A stretch of DNA of 64,000 bases from Solanum dulcamara (Eukaryota > Streptophyta > Magnoliopsida > Solanales > Solanaceae), in the NCBI RefSeq assembly GCF_947179165.1, contig NC_077241.1, forward strand, positions 27,913,746 to 27,977,745. The letters run 5' to 3'. Each line of letters opens with the position of its first letter. The stretch's first letter is position 1. A program made the translations under genes and the position numbers. Under the pieces are notes generated by a model, which was given only the letters and a program-made list of their open reading frames with translations, ran no database searches and was not told the DNA's origin. Positions 33,798 through 44,274 of the stretch are shown one piece after another.

Positions 33798-34582
33798 TAT
33801 ATACATGAATATGGTTGTACGTCCTGCAGTGCTAATGTGTTTGTAACACCGAGTCCTCGAGCGGGCCGGATACGGTATGTGATAAGCGTATACATGACTT
33901 TATTTTATGAGATGCAGGTATAGTACCCTATTAAATGTTATACTTTGTTTCCTACATCCCTGTTTCAATTGTTATCTCAGTTATGTATGCTTATATACTC
34001 AGTACATGTATCGTATTGACTCCCCTTTCTCTAGGGGGTTGCATTTCATGCCTGTAGGTACAGATACATATTTCGGAGATCCGCCAGCTTAGGATTTTCG
34101 CTCAGCTATGTTGGAAGTTCTCCACTATTTCAGAGCCAAACTTTTGGGTACTGGTCCTGCGATGTATATATTTGTTTATGCAGGGGTACGGCGGGGGCCT
34201 GTCCTGCCATATATTGTCGTTCCTATTCTTAGAGGTCCATAGACATATGTGTGTGGGTTGTTTAGGAGTTTATTTTGGTTATGCCTATGCGATATGTTGT
34301 AAAAGCTATTATGTTGTGGCAGCCTTGTCGGCTGGCTTTCCCTTTCATGACAGGATACAAATGAAAAAGGCTACACGTGTATGAATATTTTTTCAGCCGC
34401 TGGGTTCATGTGTTTGGTTCCTATATCTAAGAGGCTATACGAACATGAAAAAGTTTTAACCTATTGAGGTTTTTGTGAGCAGTATCACGTTATACATAAT
34501 CCTATTTGACTATAGTCATCAGATAGGTACACGAGGGTACAGGTCGGACCCTAGTCGCAGCCCACGGGGTTGGGTCGTGACA

Positions 34583-34614
34583 CTTACGAAATCCCACAAG
34601 TAGGTAAGCCAACC
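34583..34614 (-). mobile_element. LTR-D copy 1, second fragment (32 bp)
   Basis: A sliver between two insertions: CTTACGAAATCCCACAAGTA followed by GGTAAGCCAACC. It aligns with GTAGGTAAGGCAACCC of copy 2 (about 37357-37372). Confidence 0.65.
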
Positions 34615-36739
34615 TGTCATGAACCGACCTAGGACCTAGTCATTACATGGCGATCAAAATCCCGAGGGGGTCCAGCCAAGCCTCTTGTACATATCATAAG
34701 CATACATAAGGTAAAATAAAAGCGAAAATATCATAAGAGAGTCTAAATCATGAATATAAATTTAAGAATGACACATGACAACATAAGCTCAAAACATTTG
34801 TCCAACTTGATGCCTCTACTCATCAATATAGGTAGGGGATAAGACATGTACCTAGTTCACCCTCAATATGAAACATAACAAAGTTCTTTGAAAATATTAA
34901 CCAACTCGATGACTAGTCCCCGATAGATGAGGACTCACCACAAACACAACAGAAATAAAGGCTTAACTACCCACGTAGAGGAATATGATCTTCAACCTCA
35001 ACCCCTATATTATGAGATAATGTAGGAAAAAATTATGCATTAGTACGTTGGAATGTACTAAGTATGTAGGCAATGCAATTCATAGAAAACCATGTTTGTA
35101 CAAATGACCATTTTAAATAGCATGATAGGAGAAGTAGTAAAAATCATAAGTAGTCTTTAAGAAGGATCAATGGATAATAAACCATAAGAGTATCATATAA
35201 AGTAAAAGATAGGATTAGTCATTTAAAACATAAAAAAGACCATACATATGTGGGATAGGAACAATAACCAACAATAAGACCATGCAATCTATACCATGGA
35301 ATCCCAATGTTGCCCCCATATCAGAGGAAAGAATCTACTTGCCAAGGTAGACTCTACCCTGCTAGGCGAGTCATCCATACGCTATATGTGGATCCAATAG
35401 CTAGGCCATGAAGGCAACCTACGGTGGCATGTAGTTTATGGGACATGAGGCTGCTACTAAGGCTTTTGGTAGGGCCCCCACCTCAAGTCCAATCTGTGCT
35501 AAGTCAAATCCCACGGAATACATACATAACATAAAAACATAATTTCATGTATCATAGTCATGATCATAGGTTTAAAATCATAGAGTAGCTCATTTTCATA
35601 ACATTCTTGTAATGTGAGAATTTTCCTTTCATCAGTACAATCTTATTTGTATAATTCATATTCTTAGGCCTTAAGGCATCACATTGGGCCCTAAGTCACC
35701 TTTCAATAGTTTGCATGAAAATCGTTATTCAAAACATACTTATAGTCAATGATCATAGTTGAAATACATAATAATAATTCATACTTAAATATTCATGATC
35801 ATAGCTTATACTTGAAATTAGGATAAGACATGAATGCATAATCAATTGATTTGAAGATCATGGAATTGATTTTAAAATATGCACGATCATAAACTTTGTA
35901 TTAGTCCACACATAATTCATATAGATAATATCATTAGGAAGTATAATTGAAAATACTCAAATTTCATATTATGAACCCTAGAAATCAAAATAGGAGAATT
36001 CATAGAAAAACTCTTCAATTTAATGTAATAACCATCAATTTATATCAAAATAGACTAATGATCATACTTTAAATCATAATTCATGCAATAGGAATAGAGA
36101 TTATAAAATCCACAAAATACCATACTTTAATTTGATAGAAAACCTTGAGAAATTTATTGGACTTCATGGATGAAAGAATTCATGAATCAATACTCACATA
36201 CCTTAAGTGAGAACACCAATTAATTTTGAAAAAATTGAGAGTTTTGATGAAGAGCTTGAGTAAATTTACGTGAAGTCTTCAATGAATCCCTTAAGAGTCT
36301 TTTGTAGAGAGAGAAATATTTGAGTAGGTGAATTATAGAAGAATGAATAGAATTAAAGGTTTAGGTTAATTTATAGAGTTGAATTAGTTCCTAAAAACGT
36401 CTAGGTTCATTATAAAAAAATTTAGGAAAAAATATAAAGTACCTTTACTAAAAACTAAATTCAGCTAAAAATACATTGCCTGGTCCGCGACGCGGAGGCA
36501 AGCAAGTTCGCGATGCAGACTTGTCACGAACCTTAGTGGTTAGCGCAGTTCCTTATGAAATTTATCTTTTGATCTACGAGTCCTAAAAATTCACCGAGAC
36601 TATTTTTCTCTAGGTTTTGACCCCTTGATCGATATTCTAAACTCGGATTTTTCAAAAAGATTAAGGATAATGCATTACATAAGCAGCCTATTTCCAAGGT
36701 ATTTTTATGACACTTGTGAGCATTTTGAGGGATGTTACA
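34615..36739 (-). mobile_element. Gy2: solo chromovirus LTR
   Basis: A 2,125-bp LTR in minus orientation, from TGTCATGAACCGACC on the left to GAGGGATGTTACA on the right (TGTAACATCCC...TGACA when reversed), flanked by a perfect 5-bp target duplication CAACC (34610-34614 and 36740-36744). No internal domain: a solo LTR left by recombination between the two LTRs. It is related to the Gy4 LTR (52456-54731, same CCTAGTCATTACATG start). A GC-rich CGCGACGCGGAGG word at about 36488 stands out. The frame at 36533-36742 is chance. Confidence 0.92.
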
Positions 36740-37041
36740 CAACCCATATCTGAAAATGACAAATACAGATACATCGGGTAGAAATAATAAATAACAGGAG
36801 ATACATGAAATAATTTAAAGAACATAGCGGAAGATAAGAACATGAGAAATATATATATATATATATATATAAGAAAAACCTAGATCTAATACCTAAACCT
36901 GATAGTCACAGGTAAGGAGATACTACAAAAGATTACAAGTCCCAAAAGTGGACCACAAATGATCATGCAAGTCTCTAAAGCTAAAGACTAGTCAAAACAT
37001 AAAAGAAGGGCACATGCTGATACACGATGCCATAAGATCAC
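36740..37041 (-). mobile_element. LTR-D copy 1, third fragment
   Basis: Continues the LTR interrupted at 25279 and 34614. It shares the blocks around GATACTACAAAAGATTACAAG and GGACCACAAATGATCATG with copy 2 (37509-37570). It ends at the CACTA terminus. Confidence 0.6.
36850..36871. repeat. (AT)n microsatellite
   Basis: Eleven AT units inside LTR-D copy 1. A shorter run is at the matching place in copy 2 (about 37466). Confidence 0.9.
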
Positions 37042-37308
37042 CACTACAAGAAAAAGGAATTTCAGTGAAGGAAAATCTGGTCGGCAAGAGTCCTGATCCA
37101 ATCGTTATTGGTAAATAACAATCCAAATAAATCTGATAATGACCAATCGTTAAAAGCTTCATCCTTAAAAGGTCACACCCTAATTTGAATTTCGATATTT
37201 TAAAATTGTTTAGTGACAACAAAATATCCAATTGTTATACATTATTTTAATGATTGAATTTCCCTTTTTATGATTGTTATTCCTGTTATTAAAAATCTTT
37301 TATTACTG
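37042..37308 (+). mobile_element. Short CACTA (En/Spm-like) element, one clear terminus
   Basis: The left end is CACTACAAGAAAAA, the common plant En/Spm terminal repeat. Subterminal words ATCCAATCGTTATTGG, GACCAATCGTTAAAA and ATCCAATTGTTA suggest the repeated transposase-binding motifs of this class. The right end is unclear: AAATCTTTTATTACTG at about 37293-37308 only partly matches the expected inverted CTTGTAGTG. At 267 bp it has no coding capacity. It could be a short deletion derivative or a truncated copy. The frame at 36992-37231 is chance. Confidence 0.55.
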
Positions 37309-37840
37309 TCAGGACCCGATTTCTTGAGTTATGATAGCACCTACTATAACTCATCAGTAGGTAAGGCAACCCGTAACCTAGAACAAAAAATAATAGGTTT
37401 AAGGTAGAAAGTAAACAAGAGCAAGCAATTTAAAGATATATAGGATGAAGAAACAAAAACAAGCATATATATATATAACAAATGATCCCTCGTAGAACTT
37501 GGAAGTCACAAGTACAAAGATGACTAAATAAAAGAGTACAAGTCGTAAAAGTTGACCCCATAAACAGAACTTGTCCCAAAAACAAAAGACAAGTCAAATA
37601 TATATAGATAGAAACTAGAACAGTACAAACACTATGTGCTCACCCTTGTCTCTTGATTAGACTGCCGCAAGATTGAATCAATGTTGGCCACTAGTGTTCA
37701 GACCAGCATCATGAAAAAAAATGCAGAGTATTGTATGAGTACCAGAATAACAGGTATCCACTATGCATCATAGGCTGACTCAGCTTGAAAAGAAAAAGCA
37801 ATATGAAAAGAGGTAATAGAATAGAATAAAGATCACAATC
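37309..37840 (-). mobile_element. LTR-D copy 2
   Basis: Starts TGTCAGGACCCGATTTCTTG, read as an LTR 3' end in reverse. It shares several blocks with copy 1 and with the fragment at 52316-52455 (GACAAGTCAAATAT, CTTGATTAGACTGCCGCAAG). The right end is not defined; protease-coding sequence begins soon after 37930. Confidence 0.55.
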
Positions 37841-37929
37841 TAAGCTTTCAGGATCCACAATAGCCTCTTCACCCTGAGTCTGTGCTCCTCGATGAGGTAT
37901 AGTAGGGGGAGAGATAGAGGATACAACTC

Positions 37930-38855
37930 AGGTTCTAGTGGTCGCCAGAACTGCTTTTATGCACTCGCAGGACAACACAATTCAGAGGCATCCCACATGT
38001 TGTCACAGGTATATTGATGATACATTTGCATACTGTTTATCCATTTATAGATCCCAACTCTATATTTTCATATATTACTCTATTAATTGTTGGTAATCTT
38101 GATATGAGATCAGAGGTGTTATCATAGTCAAATGGGGTTTGATGACTCTATTGTATCTAGTCATATCTATCGAGGTTGTATGGTTAATGAATGATCATCC
38201 AACATCTACTTATTTAGTTAAATTGATTATGCTAGACTTCGATGTCATAATGGGTATGGGTTGGTTGACATCTTGTTATGCTAATATTAATTCATGCAAA
38301 GCTTGTACGATTTCATTTGCTAGGCTAGCCCATCCTTGAATTGAAAAGTAATGTAGCCATACCCTAGGGTAAGTTTATTTAATCCATTAGGACTCGAAAG
38401 TATATGGCTAAAGGTTGTATATACCATCTAGTTCATGTCAAGAATATAAATAAGGAGCCAATGTCTTTTCAGTTAGTTCCTATTGTGAATGAATTTCCAA
38501 TGGTATTCCCTAACGAGATTCTAATATTTTCCCGAAAGGAAATTTGATTTTTCTATAGATTTGCTTCTTGATACACAACCTATATCCATTCGTCCTTACA
38601 GAATGACTCTTGTGGAGCTAAGAGAATTAAAGGAATAATTGAAGGACTTACTCGATGGACTTGCTTCAGTGCTCTCTGTTCAAAAGAAAGATGGCTCCTT
38701 GCGGATGTGTATTGACTATATGAAACTAAATAAAGTAACTATAAAGAATAAGTATCATCTTCCACAGATTGAGGACTTTTTCAACTAGTTATGAGGTATG
38801 GCCATTTTGAATTCCTTGTTATGTCTTTCGGGCTCACAAATTCCCCAACAACCTT
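37930..38855 (+). pseudogene. Ty3/gypsy protease-RT remnant
   Basis: Plus-strand translation starts with a gag-end/protease block (NCFYALAGQHNSEAS, then VVTGILMIHLHTVYPFID). DPN-SIFSYIT stands where DPG-ST is expected, followed by GNLDMRSEV and the block LDFDVIMGMGWLTSCYANI (about 38230-38290). RT follows with EFPMVFPNE, a [17 protein letters not shown] frame, and [16 protein letters not shown] (about 38800-38845). It is cut there by LTR-E. Several frameshifts and stops. The lineage is a gypsy other than Gy1, judged by the different protease sequence. Confidence 0.75.
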
Positions 38856-41000
38856 TGTAGCATCTCCTTTGGGAAGATGCAACTTACAAAACAAAAGATA
38901 CATATTTTTTATAATCTCAAATAGTCAACACATTTAGAAAACTTGGTTTGAAATTCTATTTCCAACTCAACATCATTGTGGGTCCATAAAATACAAGAAC
39001 TCAAACTAGAAATTATCACAAAACTATTATTTTCCTTTGTAAATAATCACAAGTCAAAATATAAACCCAGTACATAACATGTCTTCAGTTAAAAGAACAC
39101 TACAAAGTAGCAAAACTAGTCACCCAGTTCAAGTTACAAGCATATGGTTTTGTTTTCACAAGCCTTCAAACTTTCATACATAAGTTCCATATGTATCATG
39201 TCCAAGTCCCCACAATATTTACAAAACTAGATGCATACGCAGATGTGATCTTCACAAGGGCTCCAAAAAGTCTACTCCAAAAGGCCATCTTCATATCTCG
39301 TCCTGCACATTACCTACGATAGGAAACAACCGTCACTAAGAATAAAGCTTAGTGGTGTATAAACATTGGGCTTGGAACCATTAGATTTTTCAATTCTCCT
39401 GTTCGTCATAGGTGGCTCAATAAGGTAAAAGTAAGCCCACGTGAACAAGTATATCAAAGTATCGAATACAAATATTGAAGAGTTTCAAAATATCAATATT
39501 AATATTCAAAGGCTCAAGTATCAAGAAAGGTTATAATTCAATTCAAAAAAGTTGTCAAATAATCAATTTCGTCTAATATGTACACCATGCCTACACACTA
39601 AGCACAATCAGTATCAAGACAGACTAAATCCCCAAAATCAAGGACTAAAGCCCATATCAAGAAGGGTCATCACCCAATATCAAAAGAATCAAGAACCATG
39701 TTGAAAGTGACTTTCCACTCATACTTGTAAATGGACAAAAATACATCGTCAAGACTAAATATAAATCCAAAGTCAAGATGGGCAAGATCCGAATCAAGAG
39801 GCATGCCAAAATCAATGACAAGTCAGCGTAACAAGAAAGATAAAGTCCCAATAAAAATACAAAATGATTAAGCAATTCGTACAAGTGGGCAGTTTTGCAA
39901 TATTTGAGATAATAATCATACCATAATACATGAAAAAGAGTAAAGAAACAATCCATCAAGATACTTCAAATTTCATAAAATAAAATATTCCAAGTTTAAG
40001 TTTATACACAAACCTTGGCATTTTAGCACATAACAAGTTCTACTATAACTCGAGGAGTTCAATTCATCTACGCCATAGACAAAGCAAAATCCACTTCGTC
40101 AAATAATTTCTCTTAGCTTGTATAAGAGTATATACACCTTAAATACACAATCAAATATCTACTTAAGTTTAAAAGTCTCATCATATCGAAACTCAACATG
40201 AAATCAATAAAAATCAGCCCAAACTATCAAAACAGGAATTCTGGACAGTACTACTGTCTTGTATTGTTGCTCAGTTTCAAAGGGGTAAATAGGGGAAATA
40301 GGCTTAGTGGCCTCAATGAAAGTCACAGACATATGTCTTAGGGTCTTATTTCGAATCACCCATATATAAAATTCTGTATAAAAAGATATGCTCAAAATAC
40401 CAACAACATTCCCTATAGGATTTTCAAAACAAAAATCTGGGCAGCACCTCCCCTATACTTCATCACCCTTTTCCAAGTAGATAAAAGCAAAATTGGATTT
40501 TAGGGATTAAATGAAAGTTGTATATATATGAAATATATTTCCATAACATCTTGAATCACTTGAAACAAATATTTACACAAAGAGTTATAGTAAAATTACT
40601 AACAGCAGTCCCATCCAAAAATGGGTGTGCAAAACAAAAGTTTATTCCCCTAATTTCGACAACAACAACCTATCAACAACATCAACAACAATATCAACAA
40701 TCATTTTACATCATAAATTAACTAATTCCACCCATTTAATCCAACCAAAATAGCCCTTAATCCATAAGTCTCAACAAAGCAACAAACAAGTTTATAACAC
40801 TACATCCTCCATTCTAATCCGTTAAATCTCTAAACAAGCTTACTAATAAGAAAAAAGGAACCTCAATCTTACCTTTTGTGTAAATCAACTACATATATAC
40901 ACTCCTTCTTCGCTGATTTTGTTCTCAATCTGAAGACAACAGAACGTGCAACACCTTTCTCTTCACGAGCTTCAGAATTCGGGACTCGAATTTGGGTCAG
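38856..41000. mobile_element. LTR-E copy 1
   Basis: Starts TGTAGCATCTCCTTTGGG and matches 57110-58089 and 58090-58568 (TGTAGCACCCCCTTTGGGAGG and so on) through the block GGCTTGGAACCATTAG and CAATTCGTACAAGTGGGC. From about 40220 to 40500 it contains a module also found in LARD LTRs (TACTGTCTTGTATTGT ... GGGCAGCACCTCCCCTATA). Right end uncertain; the 41011-41060 stretch repeats its own 39533-39580. No ORF with similarity (39657-39959 and 40204-40395 minus, 40518-40721 plus are chance). It interrupts the RT remnant ending at 38855. Confidence 0.65.
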
Positions 41001-41254
41001 GAAAGCATATAGTTCAATTCAAAAGAATTGTCAAATAATTAATTTCGCCCAATAAGACTACTAGTGAGCAAGATTGGTTAAGTTCTTGTTATGGCCTAAT
41101 ATGTGCATTCAAAGTTCATATCATACATAGCATGTTATGCATGGCCTCTGAGTTATAATCGAGTGTAAGGGGCCTATTTTCCCAGATGATTATATATATT
41201 GTACATATGACCTCCATTGCTAGCATTTTGTTTGGGCATGTCATGAATTTATAT

Positions 41255-41257
<3 letters not shown>

Positions 41258-41309
<52 letters not shown>
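41258..41309. repeat. (TA)n(TG)n microsatellite
   Basis: About 16 TA units followed by about nine TG units. A smaller run of the same type lies at 41790-41813. Confidence 0.95.
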
Positions 41310-41677
41310 TAATTTACATCATATATATGTATATATTTCACGACATATGATTACACGAGCATACCATGCATATTTAATTACTATGAGATCTAATGTCAGC
41401 CATGTAGGCTATCAGAGTTTCAATGCTAGGTGGTATCTCGATTACCCTTTTTACAGCAGTTATTCATGATTTTAATTTCTTCCTTACATACCAGTACATT
41501 TTAATTTATACTGATATCCCATTCCATGGAAATACTACATTTTCTTTTAGTATGTGCAGGTCCAGGTAGGGATTCTGATCGACCCCTCTGCTAGGACTCA
41601 GGATTTAGTTGTTAGTTGGTAAGCTCCACCTATTCCTAGATCTTTCATAGGATGAATATTTTTATTGTACAGTTTGG

Positions 41678-41706
41678 GTATAGTCGGGGCCTTTTCCCGA
41701 CCATGC
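41678..41706 (+). other. Predicted RNA hairpin in LTR-N
   Basis: GTATAGTCGGG pairs with CCCGACCATGC around a GCCTTTT loop. The stem has a T-A pair where the LARD hairpin has G-C. Confidence 0.5.
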
Positions 41707-42046
41707 TTATAACACTCTTATAGGCTATTGTAGACACAGTATTTCTGGTTTCTTTGTGTAGCTTTCAGTTTCTAGCCTATAGGTTTGGCATATATATATA
41801 TATGTGTGTGTGTATGCATGTATATATTTAGTTGAGGCCTTGTTAGCTATCTAGTACTTTATAATTATTGCTTATCTACCTTTGTTTATGGGACTTATTG
41901 TTTTGCAGGTCATGACCTTAATGGTCTGGGCTTTGTATTTCAGATGTTGTGTTGCCCGCTGATTGTTGTTAGCTAGTATATTTTATGGCTAACTCGATCT
42001 AGTACAGTATTGAGTGCCAGTCACAACTCCCTTATTTTTGGGTGTG

Positions 42047-44274
42047 ATATCGGACCTCTAACTAGATGCTCACCAAAAGTATCAAAGTTACCGACCAAAA
42101 GTATCAATATAACCAAGGCCATACCTATAACCAAATTCTCTTTATAAATATCTGAGTGATAGAGGCTAAACCTCTAACTTAATGCTATTCAAAAGTATCA
42201 ATGTGAACGAGGTCAGAGCTTGAATCCCAATGCTCGCCAAAAAGGGTCTAATAAAGCTGCTAAAAGTTCTTCGAATGGTCTATAGATATAAATTTCCATG
42301 GAATGCCATCCACACCTAGACAATTTATAAACTATCTGAGTTGAACCCAAAATCAATCTTGAATCATAAAATGGAACTCGATATTATTTTTGAAACTCGT
42401 AAACCCACACAATCAGGTTAGTAAGGATAGAATATCATCAGATCGAGATTAGTGCCTAGCTAAGACTCAACTATCAAACTTAAGTATGATACACAAGTCT
42501 ATAGGGATCTAATCAACCGAAGTGACCTCGAGGCAAGATTAAGGCGTAGCGGGTCTGTATCATACATTTCTAAGGCAAGAAATAGTCAAACCTAGACTAA
42601 GGCCAAACATTCTCCAAATAAAAAAGAAACCAAGTATTCAAATATACCACAGGGAAAGGATGATCAATAATAGCAAATAGCATGCTCACAAGTACCAAAT
42701 AATTTTTGGAATAGGCCTAAAACATTATTTCTGAATGCCTAAGCATGATTCAATATCTGCTGAACGCAATTTCAAACTAATCAACAAGCATGCACAATCT
42801 CGAGCTTAATCTAAATAGAGGGAAGTCGTATCTTACTTGTAATCCTTTCACGTGCGCTCTATAATTAATGATTGGGAGCTTCACCTTTCTAACGACCTCG
42901 AAATGCTGTCACACTATCAAAAATAGGTACATAATGTCAATATAGTGGTTTTAATACTAAAATTACTAAAATTGAAGATGAACCAATTTTAGAGGAAAAA
43001 AGGGAATATGGGTCCCGCTCCTGTAATTTCAAAATTGACTATGTTAAAAGGTCCTAAGTACCTTCTTGAACTTATGTTCCAAAGTGGAACAAAATTCGTG
43101 GATCGAAACAATGGGAAACAAGGCATGCAACAATTCCAAGATTTAATCACTATTAAAGCAATGGGACAAAAGATATCAATAAGAATGTCCTCCAATGACA
43201 CTGCTCCAACACTTTTCTATCACTAAACCATGTAAACACAACAATTTTGGATGCCTAGGACTTGAAATCACTAAATTTGGACCTCTATAGATCTCACTAT
43301 CACATTTTGAAATATTGAAACTCGAGTTGCTCGCATCTAGTCTTTTAAATATAGATCAGACATAATTGCTAATCAAAATTGTGGGTACATGTGTCATGAT
43401 CGCGACCGTTCCCCAAAATAAACATCATGATCATGAGGATTAGGTACGGTGATTGTGAAGACCAACTGAGATTAACCCCAATCAACTTTTTATCGCGATC
43501 ACAGCCTGGGGTCCATGCAATCATAATTACTAGGAAAGGTGACCTTTGCAATAGCGAAGGGTTCATCAAGAATGCGATGAAGAAAGCCACTTATACCAGC
43601 AACTGCCATAGCATAGAATTTTTGGCATTGTGCAAGTATCAAACGGGTTGCTTGAATTTCATTTGGAATCTCATGTGCACAAATGAGATATTCCACCCTA
43701 CCAAATTTGACTTTTCAGAATCAATGGAGCAATCAAAATTCCTATACGAGGTCATTTTAATGAAAAATGGGTCCCATACCCAAAAATATTTTAGCAAAAT
43801 TTCATAACAGGCCTCAGACTTAGATCAAAAGTCTCGAAAAGCACACAAATTGTCGTTTTAGACCAAACTCGACATTCCAAACTAATTGCGCTGACAAAAA
43901 ATTTCATCTGAGCTTATTTTCCAAGAATGTAGATCAAAGTCACCCCTAGGACAAATTTCAAAGGCTAAAATGCCAAATGGCCCTAAACTCACACCGAATA
44001 CCTCCATACTCGTGCCTACCATGCACCTTGCCTAATTCATCGTATGCAGAGCTAATGGAACTACTAGAATTCCATTATAAGGTAATTTACCTGATGTTAT
44101 GACTGAAGTGAGATTTTCACATTTCAAAAGCTCCAAAATAGGGAAAAAGGCTCAAAACCCAAAAAATGACCAAACAACCAAATAGTCAGTTCCATTAAGT
44201 TATAAATGATTTGGGTCGCTATAAAAATGCTCTAAATAATGAAAATAAGGCATTAAGACAAAAATAACCTGGAG
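42047..44274 (-). mobile_element. Gy5 3' LTR (main part), interrupted by Gy3
   Basis: About 2.2 kb of non-coding sequence on the downstream side of the minus-strand Gy5 pol. It resumes at 48168-48182, where GTTTATTACA marks its end (TGTAATAAAC reversed). It includes a run of short words such as ATGGGTCCC, ACTGCTCCAACACTT and a tract around GGACCGTTCCCC (43405) and ATCGCGATC (43490-43500). ORFs 42989-43201, 43008-43226, 43427-43807 and their shadows show no protein similarity. Left edge (TGATATCGGACC) is tentative. Confidence 0.55.

Larger units (their letters stand above)
25280..34582 (+). mobile_element. LARD-3: complete non-autonomous LTR retrotransposon
   Basis: A 9,303-bp plus-strand element. 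LTRs at 25280-28794 and 30980-34582, primer-binding site at 28799-28810, polypurine tract at 30966-30979. The flanking 5-mers CTCAC (25275-25279) and CTTAC (34583-34587) fit a target duplication with one later change. The internal domain is only 2,185 bp and has no recognisable gag or pol, so the element is non-autonomous. It carries a 5S rRNA-like segment near its 3' end. The LTRs differ by about 5-6% in most blocks, so it is much older than LARD-2, apart from one identical 501-bp block (see findings). It belongs to a subfamily with a 40-bp minisatellite that LARD-1, LARD-2 and the solo LTR lack. Confidence 0.92.
30980..34582 (+). mobile_element. 3' LTR of LARD-3
   Basis: 3,603 bp from TGTTACACCCCGTAG to GGGTTGGGTCGTGACA. 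It is 88 bp longer than the 5' LTR, mostly because a 26-bp unit near 31346 is present five times instead of once. TATATATAT at 31608-31616, minisatellite at 33521-33797. Confidence 0.92.
41061..42046 (+). mobile_element. LTR-N, probable LTR 3' portion
   Basis: Non-coding sequence with the layout of a Solanaceae LTR end: a hairpin at 41678-41706, and a terminal CAGTCACAACTCCC ... GGGTGTGA at 42046. No primer-binding site follows, so it is solo or truncated. Left limit arbitrary. Confidence 0.4.

Noticed and set aside
43427..43807. 126-codon plus-strand ORF
   Set aside because: Inside the Gy5 LTR, with a minus-strand shadow of similar length. No domain, and this LTR segment looks non-coding.
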